From the NCBI RefSeq assembly GCF_900302505.1, contig NZ_OMOJ01000007.1, positions 1 through 64,000 on the forward strand: DNA of 64,000 nt, in the 5' to 3' direction. The notes below the pieces were generated by a model. The model worked only from the letters and a program-made list of their open reading frames with translations. It searched no databases and was not told the origin of the DNA. The DNA comes from Pseudoprimorskyibacter insulae (GTDB lineage Bacteria; Pseudomonadota; Alphaproteobacteria; Rhodobacterales; Rhodobacteraceae). Each line of letters begins with the position of its first letter. Position 1 is the stretch's first letter. The position numbers were made by a program, and so were the translations under genes. Below, piece by piece: positions 25,231 through 33,552 of this stretch.

Positions 25231-26422
25231 GACGAACACACGCGCACCCCTGACCGGGGTGCGCGTTCTTGATTTGACGAACGTATTGGCCGGGCCGTTT
25301 TGTTGTTACCAGTTGGCGCTATTGGGGGCCGACGTCATCAAGGTCGAACGCCCCGGCAGTGGCGATCTGGCCCGCGTCCTTGGCGCAGATGCCAAGCGCA
25401 ACGCTGCTGGAATGGGCATCAGCTTTCTGGCGCAGAACGCCGCCAAGAAATCCGTGACTTTGGACATGAAGGCCGAAGCGGGCAAAGACCTGCTAAAGCA
25501 ACTTGTGGCCAGCGCCGATGTGCTGGTCGAAAACTTTCGCCCCGGCGTGATGGACCGTTTGGGGCTGGGATATGAGACCCTAAAGCAAGTCAATCCCACC
25601 CTGATTTACTGCGCCATTAGCGGATTTGGCCAAGATGGCCCGTGGAAAGACAACCCGGCCTATGACCAGATCGTGCAGGGCATGTCCGGCGTTATGTCGA
25701 TCACTGGCGATGCCAGTTCCGCGCCGCTGCGTGTGGGCTATCCGCTGGCCGATACCGTTGGGGGGATGACGGCGGCTTTTGCGGTGTCTTCGGCGCTGAA
25801 CGCCAATCCGCGCGGGGCTTTCCTTGATATCTCGATGACGGAATCGGTGATCGCTACCATGGGTTGGGTCGTGTCGAACTATCTGATCGGCGGCACCGTC
25901 CCGGCGGCCAATGGCAACGAAAACACCACTTCGGCCCCGTCGGGCACATTTGCCTGCGCCGACCAGCCGATCAACATTGCTGCCAACCGGGATGAACAGT
26001 GGCAAACACTGGCCAAGCACCTTGGGCGCGACGATCTTTTGACTGATCCCGACTACGCCACGCGCGAGGATCGCAAGCGCAACAGATTGTCACTTCGGGC
26101 AGAGTTAGAGACTGTTTTGACCCGCAGACCGGCCGCCAATTGGGTGGCCGAGCTAAACCCGCTTGGCGTGCCCTGCGGCCCGGTTCTAAGCGTGCCGCAA
26201 ATCCTAGGCGAACGGCAGATCGTGGATCGAGGTTTGATCGCCGAAGTTACTTGCGACGGCGAAGCGCTCCGCGTCGCTGGATCGCCCGTGATGGTCGATG
26301 GCGCAAGACCCACGCCCGCCAGCCCGCCGCCCGCATTGGGCGCACATAACGGTGAGGTCTGGCTGGCGCTTGGCCTGTCACAAGGGCAGATCGAAACCTT
26401 GCGCGAGGAGGGCGTGATATGA
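25220..26422 (+). CDS. Type III CoA-transferase (CaiB/BaiF family)
   Basis: 400 residues covering a complete family III CoA-transferase. The N-terminal LTGVRVLDLTNVLAGPFC is diagnostic, and D149 in NPAYDQIVQG corresponds to the aspartate that forms the acyl-enzyme anhydride. These enzymes move CoA from one carboxylic acid to another without ATP. Being coupled to tctA and to a citryl-CoA-lyase-like gene (4-base overlap at 26419), it most likely activates the imported acid to its CoA ester, with succinyl-CoA or acetyl-CoA as donor. The substrate is an inference. Confidence 0.9.
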   Translation: MATETNTRAPLTGVRVLDLTNVLAGPFCCYQLALLGADVIKVERPGSGDLARVLGADAKRNAAGMGISFLAQNAAKKSVTLDMKAEAGKDLLKQLVASADVLVENFRPGVMDRLGLGYETLKQVNPTLIYCAISGFGQDGPWKDNPAYDQIVQGMSGVMSITGDASSAPLRVGYPLADTVGGMTAAFAVSSALNANPRGAFLDISMTESVIATMGWVVSNYLIGGTVPAANGNENTTSAPSGTFACADQPINIAANRDEQWQTLAKHLGRDDLLTDPDYATREDRKRNRLSLRAELETVLTRRPAANWVAELNPLGVPCGPVLSVPQILGERQIVDRGLIAEVTCDGEALRVAGSPVMVDGARPTPASPPPALGAHNGEVWLALGLSQGQIETLREEGVI

Positions 26423-27186
26423 GCGACGTAAGTGACTGGTGGCGGACGTCGATCATCGAGATGGAGCCGGGCCGGATCAACCTGCGCGGCCACCCGGTGC
26501 AAGACCTGATCGGCAACGTCAGCTTTGCGCAGATGATCTGGCTGATGGTGCGGGGCGATATGCCATCGCAGGCGCAGGCGGCATTGTTTGAGGCAGCGCT
26601 TGTCTCAGCGGTGGATCACGGCCCGCAAGCCCCCTCGATCGCGGCAGCACGGATGGCAGTAACCTGCGGGCTGGACCTGAACAACGCCATGGCAAGCGCA
26701 GTGAATATGCTGGGCGATGTCCATGGCGGGGCAGGCCAGCAAGCGGTTGAGATGTATCACTTCGTGCGCAGCCATAGTGGCGATTTGGGCGCGGCGCTGA
26801 CAGACTGGCAGGCCGAACACGGCAAGATCCTGCCGGGCTTTGGCCACCGTTTTCACAAGCCCACCGACCCACGCGCGCCGCGCCTGATGGCATTGGTGCG
26901 CGAAGCCGCTGCACAAGGCGTTGTAGACGGCGGATTTGCCGACCTGGCCGAAGGCATTCAGGCATGGGTGTCCGACCAAAAGGGCCGTCCCCTGGCAATG
27001 AATATCGACGGCGCGACGGCAGTCATCTATGCAGAGCTTGGCTTCGATGCTCCGCTTGCGCGCGGGTTGTTCTGTTTGTCCCGATCCGTCGGGATTCTGG
27101 CCCATGCCTGGGAACAAACGCAGCAGGGGGGGCGCAACAAGGGGCCGACCCCGCCCTCGTACCGATGGACCTATGACAAACCGTGA
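26419..27186 (+). CDS. Citrate synthase-fold lyase, citryl-CoA lyase-like
   Basis: 255 residues, much shorter than citrate synthase (about 430) but with its active site: H102 in VHGGAGQQAV, H143 in LPGFGHRFHK and D197 in MNIDGATAVIY align with the three catalytic residues. Short citrate-synthase homologues of this size act as citryl-CoA lyases, cleaving citryl-CoA to acetyl-CoA and oxaloacetate. The gene overlaps the CoA-transferase by 4 bases and the AbrB-family gene by 14, so it belongs to the tct operon. The real substrate could be citryl-CoA or a close analogue such as methylcitryl-CoA. Confidence 0.82.
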   Translation: MSDVSDWWRTSIIEMEPGRINLRGHPVQDLIGNVSFAQMIWLMVRGDMPSQAQAALFEAALVSAVDHGPQAPSIAAARMAVTCGLDLNNAMASAVNMLGDVHGGAGQQAVEMYHFVRSHSGDLGAALTDWQAEHGKILPGFGHRFHKPTDPRAPRLMALVREAAAQGVVDGGFADLAEGIQAWVSDQKGRPLAMNIDGATAVIYAELGFDAPLARGLFCLSRSVGILAHAWEQTQQGGRNKGPTPPSYRWTYDKP

Positions 27187-28204
27187 CCTTGTTGGGCTTG
27201 GCCTTTCGCTTGGGATTGCTGCTCTCGGGGCGGTGGTGTTCTGGCTGATCGGTTTTCCATCTGCCGCCCTGACGGGGGCCGCGACCACTATATCCGTTGC
27301 CGGCGTTTTGGGTGTGACCATCGTCATGCCCGTTTGGCTGCGCACGCTGGCCTTTGTCCTGCTTGGTCTGAACATCGGCAGCGGCGTGACGCCCGATGTG
27401 TTGAAGGGCGCCGTCACATGGCCAATCAGCATCGCGGTGTTGGGCATCAGCCTGATCGCCAGCATTCGCATTGCGCGGATCGGATTGACGCGCTGGTTTG
27501 ACTTTGATCGCCGCAGCGCGGTGCTAGCCGCCGCGCCGGGGCATCTAAGCTATGTTCTGGCGCTGTCGGTTGAGGCCGGGTCCGACACGACCCGCATCGC
27601 AGTTGTCCAAAGCATCCGCGTGTTGTTTTTAACGCTTTGTGTACCGGTTCTGGTGTCTCATCTGTTCGGCGCAACGGGGATGCAGGTGCTGCCGCCGCAG
27701 GTGATGGGGCTGGCTCCGGCAGGCGTCATGCTGGGCCTGACCTTTGGTGTCGGTGCAATGTTCCAGAGGTTGAAGGTGCCAGCGGCCTATCTGCTGGCGG
27801 GCATGTTGGTCAGCGCGGTTGGTCACGGCTCTGAGCTGACACCCGGCCGTTTGCCCGACTGGGCGACGGTTGCCGCCTTTATGGTGATGGGCATCCTGAT
27901 CGGGTCGCGCTTTTCCGGCCAAAGCCTGAGCCAGCTTAAGGCGGTGGCATGGGCCGGTGTTTGGATCACGGTGGTGAATGTCGTCATGGCATTGGCGGCG
28001 GTCGGGCTGTGCCTATGGATCTTGGGGGAATCCCCCGCCCTTTTGATCGTCGCCTTCGCGCCCGGCGGGGTAGAGGCGATGGTCGCCATCGGTGTCAGCC
28101 TTGGCCTAGACCCAGCCTTCGTCGCCGCCCATCACGTCATGCGCTTGGTACTACTGACGTTCATCGTACCGGCGCTATTGGCGGCAGCACGGTCCAAAGG
28201 TTAG
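27173..28204 (+). CDS. AbrB-family (COG3180) membrane protein
   Basis: 343 residues from the ATG at 27173 (the earlier frame shadows the lyase gene). Two AbrB duplication units of about 150 residues each, with eight to ten membrane segments and the repeat motif GLNIGSGVTPDVL / FMVMGILIGSRFSG. Proteins of this family, once misnamed ammonia monooxygenase, often sit next to TctABC systems. Function is not settled; a second transport path or exporter for the same acids is one reading. It is the last gene before the integrated element. Confidence 0.85.
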   Translation: MTNRDLVGLGLSLGIAALGAVVFWLIGFPSAALTGAATTISVAGVLGVTIVMPVWLRTLAFVLLGLNIGSGVTPDVLKGAVTWPISIAVLGISLIASIRIARIGLTRWFDFDRRSAVLAAAPGHLSYVLALSVEAGSDTTRIAVVQSIRVLFLTLCVPVLVSHLFGATGMQVLPPQVMGLAPAGVMLGLTFGVGAMFQRLKVPAAYLLAGMLVSAVGHGSELTPGRLPDWATVAAFMVMGILIGSRFSGQSLSQLKAVAWAGVWITVVNVVMALAAVGLCLWILGESPALLIVAFAPGGVEAMVAIGVSLGLDPAFVAAHHVMRLVLLTFIVPALLAAARSKG

Positions 28205-28234
28205 TAAATCGGTCTGATTGATTTGGGAAAGAAG

Positions 28235-28250
28235 TGGTGCCGCTGAAGGG
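28235..28250 (+). repeat. attL: displaced 3' end of tRNA-Thr
   Basis: TGGTGCCGCTGAAGGG is identical to 33860-33875, the reverse complement of the last 16 bases of tRNA-Thr(CGT) including CCA. It lies between the AbrB-family gene and the integrase, as expected for the original tRNA end displaced by integration. Confidence 0.88.
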
Positions 28251-28370
28251 CACAACATATAGGACCTATCTTGTATGTTCGCGTCCGGTGAAAAGTGTAA
28301 GACTCTGTTTGTAAATGATTTCCATGTAGGTCCATGTCTTGTGGTGTCCGGGAGTATACTATATCTAGGG

Positions 28371-28389
28371 GTGGATAGGAAGGTGGATA
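28371..28389 (+). repeat. Paired GTGGATA sites at left end of element (candidate integrase arm sites)
   Basis: Two GTGGATA heptamers at 28371-28377 and 28383-28389, 12 bases apart, in front of the integrase gene. The same pair with the same spacing and orientation recurs at 33787-33805 near the right end. Repeats of this kind at both ends of an integrative element suggest arm-type sites for its integrase or sites for its AlpA-like excisionase. Confidence 0.5.
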
Positions 28390-28417
28390 GCGATTCCACC
28401 GCCATGCAGGACGCCCC

Positions 28418-29614
28418 ATGCCCGCACGTGACCGACTATCTGCCGCATTCGTAAAATCCGCCCCGGCTGGCAAGCATTGTGATGGCCAAGGGCTATGGCT
28501 CATTAAGCGCGAAAATGGCGGCGCTCAGTGGGTTTTGCGCATGACCATTCACGGCAGGCGGCGCGAAATGGGCTTGGGCGGCTATCCCTCTGTAACCTTG
28601 GCGCAGGCACGCAGGCGGGCTGACGACTGGCGCAGCGTTGCCGAGCGAGGCGACGACCCGGTGAAGGAGCGCCAAAAGCAAGCACGCGAAGCTGCGCGGG
28701 CAGACCCAACCTTGCGCACTGTAGCTTTGGAAGCCTTTGAGGCACGTAAGGCCGAACTAAAGGGTGACGGGAAGGCGGGCCGCTGGTTTTCCCCGCTAGA
28801 GCTTCACGTCCTGCCAAAACTTGGCCGCGTCCCTGTTGAGGATATCGACCAACGCGACATTCGCGACACGCTAGCCCCGCTGTGGCACACAAAGGCCGAC
28901 ACCGCGCGAAAGGCGCTCAATCGTCTAGGCATCGTTCTGAAACACGCGGCGGCGCTGGGCTTGGATGTCGATTTGCAGGCAACCGAAAAGGCAAAGGCGC
29001 TGCTAGGGAAATCGCGACACGAGGCGCAGAACATCCCAGCCATGGCATGGGCCGAGGTGCCCGCTTTTTATGCCACACTGACAGAACAAACCGTCACGCA
29101 ACTGGCCATGCGATTGCTAATCCTGACCGGCGTGCGCTCTGGCCCGCTGCGCACCTTGCGGCTTGAACAGATCGACGGTGATATCTGGACTATACCGGCA
29201 AAGGCGATGAAGGGCCGCAAAGGCGCTACCTCAGATTTTCGCGTACCGCTGTCGTCCGAGGCACTGGCGGTGATTGACTTGGCCAGCCCCTTTGCCCGCA
29301 ACGGTTTCTTGTTCGCCAATTCGCGTGGGACTGTCCTAAGCGATATGACGCTATCGCAGCACATGAAACGAATGAAGCTAGAGGCCCGCCCGCACGGATT
29401 CCGGTCCTCTCTGCGCGACTGGCTGGCCGAGACAACGGACGCCCCGCACGAGGTGGCAGAAACCATGCTGGGCCACGCAACGGGCGGGGCCGTAGTGCGT
29501 GCCTACCGGCGCACGGATTTTCTAGAGCAAAGACGCGTGCTGCTAGAGCGCTGGGCCGATCATGTGACCGGCGGCGCGGGAATTGTGGTTAAGTTGGTGG
29601 GGGCTGCGAAATGA
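28418..29614 (+). CDS. Tyrosine-type site-specific integrase (P4 group)
   Basis: 398 residues. Residues about 5-90 form the arm-DNA-binding domain of P4-type integrases (GLGGYPSVTLAQARRRADDW), about 95-195 the core-binding domain, and about 205-375 the catalytic domain with R240 (TGVRSGPLRTL), H326 and R329 (HGFRSSLRD), H353 (MLGHATGG) and nucleophile Y363. All catalytic residues are present, so the enzyme should be active. It lies 168 bases inside attL and its TGA overlaps the ATG of the next gene. The target is the 3' end of tRNA-Thr(CGT). Confidence 0.96.
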   Translation: MPARDRLSAAFVKSAPAGKHCDGQGLWLIKRENGGAQWVLRMTIHGRRREMGLGGYPSVTLAQARRRADDWRSVAERGDDPVKERQKQAREAARADPTLRTVALEAFEARKAELKGDGKAGRWFSPLELHVLPKLGRVPVEDIDQRDIRDTLAPLWHTKADTARKALNRLGIVLKHAAALGLDVDLQATEKAKALLGKSRHEAQNIPAMAWAEVPAFYATLTEQTVTQLAMRLLILTGVRSGPLRTLRLEQIDGDIWTIPAKAMKGRKGATSDFRVPLSSEALAVIDLASPFARNGFLFANSRGTVLSDMTLSQHMKRMKLEARPHGFRSSLRDWLAETTDAPHEVAETMLGHATGGAVVRAYRRTDFLEQRRVLLERWADHVTGGAGIVVKLVGAAK

Positions 29615-30318
29615 AGGTTGAGGAAGTCGTACTAGCGGAGGATGAACTGTCGCAACTGAAGGTCACTCGACATTCAGAGATGACCGTAGATGAAATCGAC
29701 GCTCTTTTGTCAGAAGGCGCATCTAGAAACTTCTGGGACGACCTTCGCGCATTTGCCGATGCATGCGACACAGTTCTGCAGGAAAAAGAGTGGCCCGCCG
29801 CGTCTGCCAAAGTCTGCATTGAACAGGATGGCACGTGGCGACTATTCGCCAAAAGTGAAGCTTGCAAGGCGAAATTTGGTTGGAAACTTGGTTCAACCTA
29901 TGTCCAAGAGATGACCAAGGATTTTTCCGATGCTTGGTATGCGGCTCGCATTGGTTTGAAATGCAGGCTCGCATTGGAACACTTGAATAAAGGCGATGGC
30001 GGAAAACCATTTTTCCACTCGATGATGTTCGAGATTGGTTCCCTGCGAACTGACTGGCGGTGGCGGCGTTCAAGGAAGAAGCAAATTATTACTGGCCGCA
30101 AACAGCGGAATGTACTTTCTGACTTGCGCGACGCTCAAAACAGAACCGCAAAACAAAATGTTGAATGGCGGCGGGGGCTAGTTCGAAACCTCATCAGTGA
30201 GACGAAGCTTACGAAGGGTGCCTTGAGTCGCTGGTTGCAAACTCAGTTAAAAAAGCGACACGATATTGAAGTGTCGGAACGAACTGTTCGGAGCGATTTA
30301 AAAGCGCTCGGTCCGTAG
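29611..30318 (+). CDS. Unknown 235-aa protein coupled to the integrase, with C-terminal HTH-like segment
   Basis: 235 residues starting at the ATG that overlaps the integrase stop (ATGA). No family is recognised. The first ~60 residues are acidic, the middle (about 65-150) is mixed with a tryptophan-rich patch, and residues about 150-190 are strongly basic (WRWRRSRKKQIITGRKQR). The last ~45 residues (LTKGALSRWLQTQLKK then SERTVRSDLKALG) look like a helix-turn-helix. This suggests a DNA-binding protein: a control factor for integration or replication, or a cargo function. Base composition is lower in GC than the neighbouring element genes. Confidence 0.6.
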   Translation: MKVEEVVLAEDELSQLKVTRHSEMTVDEIDALLSEGASRNFWDDLRAFADACDTVLQEKEWPAASAKVCIEQDGTWRLFAKSEACKAKFGWKLGSTYVQEMTKDFSDAWYAARIGLKCRLALEHLNKGDGGKPFFHSMMFEIGSLRTDWRWRRSRKKQIITGRKQRNVLSDLRDAQNRTAKQNVEWRRGLVRNLISETKLTKGALSRWLQTQLKKRHDIEVSERTVRSDLKALGP

Positions 30319-30407
30319 CAGCGCAAAAAGTTGGCAACGCTCGTTAAGCTTTGCCATGCCACATCCATCACATTCGGGCTTATCCAAACTTCAAAGGATA
30401 GTCTGTG

Positions 30408-30593
30408 ATGACAACCAAGTACCTCACCCTAACCGAGCTACGCGCCAAGCTGGGCAATCGTTCACGCAGCGCGGTTTATGATGACCTTGCGGCGGGCCGT
30501 TTGCCCAAGCCCTTGAAATTGGGCGGTCGCAATTACTGGCCCGAAGATGAACTCGACGCGCATTTGCGCAACCTTCGCAAGGAGGTGGCGTAA
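30408..30593 (+). CDS. AlpA-like DNA-binding regulator/excisionase
   Basis: 61 residues from ATG 30408 (a GTG directly before is also in frame). The single MerR-like winged HTH begins YLTLTELRAKLGNRSRSAVY and continues with the typical GRLPKPLKLGGRNYWPEDEL wing and helix. AlpA-type proteins of P4-like satellites and prophages switch on the integrase or act as excision factors. It precedes the replication genes, matching its usual place as a control gene of small integrative elements. Confidence 0.88.
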   Translation: MTTKYLTLTELRAKLGNRSRSAVYDDLAAGRLPKPLKLGGRNYWPEDELDAHLRNLRKEVA

Positions 30594-30595
30594 TC

Positions 30596-30994
30596 ATGTG
30601 TAGTGAATGGAACCCCGGCAACGTCTGCAAACGCGCCGGGGCAAAAGTGCCTAAACCCATCAAGGAAAAAGGCCCCCGAACCGTAGCACGTAAATCCCGT
30701 GCGAAGGAAGCAGGAACGGCATTTATCGTTACCCCCAAGGCGGGCGCACCGTTCCGCATAGTTGTTTCGGGTCGCAATCGCTGGGCGCTCGAAAACCTGC
30801 GCCGCGCGGGCATCACTGGCTGCACCCCGATCACCAACCCCGCGCCCCGGTGGAGCCATTACATCCATCAGCTTCGCGAACTCGGGGTGCAGATCGAGAC
30901 CATCCCCGAGCCGCACGGCGGGGCCTATCCCGGCACCCATGGCCGCTATGTCCTGCGCTGCGCAGTGGCCCCTGAATGGAAGGGCGGTGCGTGA
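30596..30994 (+). CDS. Conserved element protein, 132 aa, wHTH-like, function unknown
   Basis: 132 residues starting 3 bases after the AlpA stop. The first ~40 residues are basic and probably disordered; residues about 42-128 form a compact domain with GRNRWALENLRRAGITGCTP and IHQLRELGVQIETI, resembling the winged-helix segment found in small phage and island proteins that process host-like DNA. Its TGA overlaps the ATG of the next tiny ORF. Function is unknown; replication control is plausible from position. Confidence 0.6.
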   Translation: MCSEWNPGNVCKRAGAKVPKPIKEKGPRTVARKSRAKEAGTAFIVTPKAGAPFRIVVSGRNRWALENLRRAGITGCTPITNPAPRWSHYIHQLRELGVQIETIPEPHGGAYPGTHGRYVLRCAVAPEWKGGA

Positions 30995-31101
30995 TGTTGA
31001 CGATACTTCTTTGCTTTGGTGTGCGACCGGCTTGGGCAATCCCTTTTGCCATGGCGTTCTACTTGCTGGTGCTGCTTCTGCTGGTGGAGGGCGACCTATG
31101 A
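30994..31101 (+). CDS. Tiny hydrophobic ORF, 35 aa
   Basis: ATG at 30994 overlaps the preceding stop (TGATG) and the frame ends with a TGA that overlaps the next ATG. The product is 35 residues: a short start, a hydrophobic segment (IPFAMAFYLLVLLLLVE), and an acidic end, hence a likely single-span membrane peptide. The chain of start/stop overlaps on both sides argues that it is translated. Confidence 0.45.
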   Translation: MLTILLCFGVRPAWAIPFAMAFYLLVLLLLVEGDL

Positions 31102-31193
31102 CCCCCAAACAGATCCGCCGTTTGATGCGGCTTCACGGGCTGACACATACGCAAGCACGGGTTTATGCCGCTCTGATATGGGGGGCGATGTGA
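31098..31193 (+). CDS. Tiny ORF, 31 aa, HTH-like start
   Basis: ATG at 31098 overlaps the stop of the 35-codon ORF, and its TGA overlaps the ATG of the primase-like gene at 31193. The 31-residue product (MTPKQIRRLMRLHGLTHTQA and a short tail) resembles the first two helices of a phage-type helix-turn-helix. It could be a translational coupler or a truncated regulator. Confidence 0.45.
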   Translation: MTPKQIRRLMRLHGLTHTQARVYAALIWGAM

Positions 31194-32068
31194 TGGACGC
31201 ACGAACCCTGACGCAGACGCTTAAAGGGCACTGGTATGGACGCTATGGCACCGCACCTTGCCCGGTGTGCCAGCCAGAACAACGCAAAGGCCAGAATGCC
31301 CTAACCCTCTCTGAGGGGCAGGCGGGTCTATTGGCGCATTGCAAGAAATCCAATTGCGGATTTTCTGACATCTTGGGGGCGGCGCATGTCGCCCCCGGAC
31401 TTTGGACCCCGCCCGACCCGGCAACCCGCGCAAAAGCAAACACCGCGAAACAGGCCGATGCGAAACGCCGTGCCGATCAAGCCTTTCGCCTTTGGCAGGA
31501 GGCCGAACCAATTACTGGCACGATTGCCGAAACCTATCTACGTGGGCGCGGCATCACCTGCGATTTGCCCGAAACGCTACGTTTTCATCCTGAATGCTGG
31601 CATGGGGCAACCGCGCGGCGTTATCCGGCAATGGTTGCACTGGTGGAGGGCTGCAAAAGTTTCGGCATCCATCGCACCTATCTGCGCCCAGATGGCGCTA
31701 GCAAGGCCGATATCGCGCCGTGCAAGGCGATGCTTGGGGCGACATCGGGCGGCGCTGTCCGTCTGACAGATCAACCCGGCCCGTTGGTGGTGGCCGAGGG
31801 GATAGAAACCGGGCTTTCGCTGGCATCGGGCCTTTTGAGCCTTAGGGCGACTATATGGTCCGCACTGTCAACGTCAGGAATGCGCGGGCTTTTCCTGCAT
31901 TCAGGAAAGGGCCGGTTAAAAATCGCCTCTGACGGTGATGCGGCAGGCCGTGAAGCGGCACAAGCCTTGGCCATGCGGGCGCATTCCTTGGGCTGGCAAG
32001 TCTCGATGCTTCCCGCGCCAAACGGGCGCGACTGGAACGACGTTTTGATGATGAAAGGGGGCAAGTGA
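31193..32068 (+). CDS. Zinc-finger/Toprim primase-like replication protein
   Basis: 291 residues from ATG 31193. A CHC2-like zinc site is formed by C23, C26, C50 and C55 (APCPVCQPEQ and AHCKKSNCGF). The Toprim fold follows with E202 in VVAEGIETG and D247/D249 in ASDGDAAGR, the metal-binding acids of primases. A catalytic archaeo-eukaryotic primase domain is absent, so this is the DnaG-like class used by phages and islands. The stop overlaps the start of the DUF3987 gene, indicating a primase-helicase pair for autonomous replication of the excised element. Confidence 0.88.
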   Translation: MDARTLTQTLKGHWYGRYGTAPCPVCQPEQRKGQNALTLSEGQAGLLAHCKKSNCGFSDILGAAHVAPGLWTPPDPATRAKANTAKQADAKRRADQAFRLWQEAEPITGTIAETYLRGRGITCDLPETLRFHPECWHGATARRYPAMVALVEGCKSFGIHRTYLRPDGASKADIAPCKAMLGATSGGAVRLTDQPGPLVVAEGIETGLSLASGLLSLRATIWSALSTSGMRGLFLHSGKGRLKIASDGDAAGREAAQALAMRAHSLGWQVSMLPAPNGRDWNDVLMMKGGK

Positions 32069-33552
32069 TGAACACCCCGCAATCCATTCCCTTTATCCCC
32101 GAAGGCCCGCAACCTCTGGTGCGCGATATCGCCCCCGGCGGTGCCTATCCCGTGGAACACCTTGGACCGCTGCGCCCCGCCGTAGAGGCTGTGCAGGCCC
32201 GCACACAAGCCCCCGTCGCTATTCCGGCGGCATCGGCTTTGGCCGTGGCATCGCTTGCCGTGCAGGGCTTTGCCGATGTCGAGACCTTGGGCGGGAAGCG
32301 TCCTGTGTCGCTCTATGCGTTGACCATCGCGCGAAGTGGCGAACGCAAAAGTAGCTGCGACGGGCCGCTGATGGCGGCGCTGCGTGAGTTTGAACAAGAC
32401 CAAAGCGACGCCCAGCGCGAAGACGTGACCCGTTGGCAAAATGCCCATGCGCTTTGGAAAGGCGAACGCGACCAAATCTTGATTGAGGCCCGCAAAGGCA
32501 AGGGAGAGAAAAAGACCGCCGCACGCGCAGATTTGGAAGCACTTGGCGCGGAACCCGCCGCACCGCCGTCAGGAGACCGCACCGCATCGGAACCAACCTT
32601 TGAAGGGCTGACCCGGCTTTATGCGACCGGGCAACCGTCGCTTGGCATTTTCTCGGATGAAGGCGGGCAATTCTTGGGCGGTCATGCCATGAATAGTGAG
32701 AATCGCCAAAAGACCTTGGCCGCGCTCAATGACCTTTGGCAGGGCAACCCGATCCGCCGCACGCGGGCAGGCGATGGGCACGCGGCGCTCTATGGGCGCA
32801 GACTGGCAGTGCATCTCATGGTGCAACCTTCTGTGGCGCGGGCGTTCATGGCTGACCCCATGGCGGCGGACACCGGTTTTCTGCCGCGCTTTTTGATCTG
32901 CGAACCGCCTAGCACCATCGGCTCGCGGCTGCACCGAGCGGGGGATAGGTCTGGTGATGCGCTAGAAACGTTCGGAAACCGCCTACGGTCCATTCTCGAC
33001 ACTCAATTACCGATGGACGCCGTAACCCGCGCCTTGTCGCCCTGGCTTTTGCCGTTGTCGCCTGAGGCGCGTTCTGGGCTGATTGTCTTTGCGAATGAAG
33101 TGGAGGCGGAACAGGCCCCCGGCGGCACGCTGGCCCATATCACCGGCTATGCCAGCAAGGCGGCAGAACAGGCGGCACGTATCGCAGGCGTGCTGACGCT
33201 ATGGCGTTCACTCGACGCCCCGGTAGTGACGGGGGATGATATGGGCCATGGCATCACGCTGGCCCGCTACTATCTGTCCGAGGCGCTGCGTTTGGCCGAT
33301 GCGGCGCAGGTCTCGCAGGATATCGACCGGGCCGAGGCGTTGCGCAAATGGCTGCTGGAAAGCTGGCCGCACGCCGAGGTTATGACCCGCGATATTGTGC
33401 GCCTTGGCCCCAACGCCCTACGAGAAAGCCCAAAGGCCCGCGCTGCACTTGGTCTGTTGGAGCGCCACGGCTGGCTTGCGCCCCTACCGCCCGGTGAAAT
33501 GGTGCGCGGCGCTGCACGGGCCGAGGCATGGCGGATCTGCCGCGATACCTGA
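32068..33552 (+). CDS. DUF3987/YfjI-family helicase-like protein
   Basis: 494 residues from ATG 32068 (overlapping the previous stop; a GTG just before is in frame). It belongs to the DUF3987 group that accompanies primases in phages and genomic islands: an N-terminal lead, a P-loop-like IARSGERKSSC (about 90-100), a charged coiled insert (about 125-165), then SLGIFSDEGGQFLGGHAM (about 193-210) resembling Walker B and TGFLPRFLICEPPS (about 270-283). It should be the replicative helicase partner of the Toprim protein. The GC-rich codon use resembles the host. Confidence 0.85.
   Translation: MNTPQSIPFIPEGPQPLVRDIAPGGAYPVEHLGPLRPAVEAVQARTQAPVAIPAASALAVASLAVQGFADVETLGGKRPVSLYALTIARSGERKSSCDGPLMAALREFEQDQSDAQREDVTRWQNAHALWKGERDQILIEARKGKGEKKTAARADLEALGAEPAAPPSGDRTASEPTFEGLTRLYATGQPSLGIFSDEGGQFLGGHAMNSENRQKTLAALNDLWQGNPIRRTRAGDGHAALYGRRLAVHLMVQPSVARAFMADPMAADTGFLPRFLICEPPSTIGSRLHRAGDRSGDALETFGNRLRSILDTQLPMDAVTRALSPWLLPLSPEARSGLIVFANEVEAEQAPGGTLAHITGYASKAAEQAARIAGVLTLWRSLDAPVVTGDDMGHGITLARYYLSEALRLADAAQVSQDIDRAEALRKWLLESWPHAEVMTRDIVRLGPNALRESPKARAALGLLERHGWLAPLPPGEMVRGAARAEAWRICRDT

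Noticed and set aside
28371-28389. CRISPR-like array from the GTGGATA repeats
   Set aside because: The repeats are seven bases with a five-base spacer and only two copies per site; there are no cas genes anywhere in the window.
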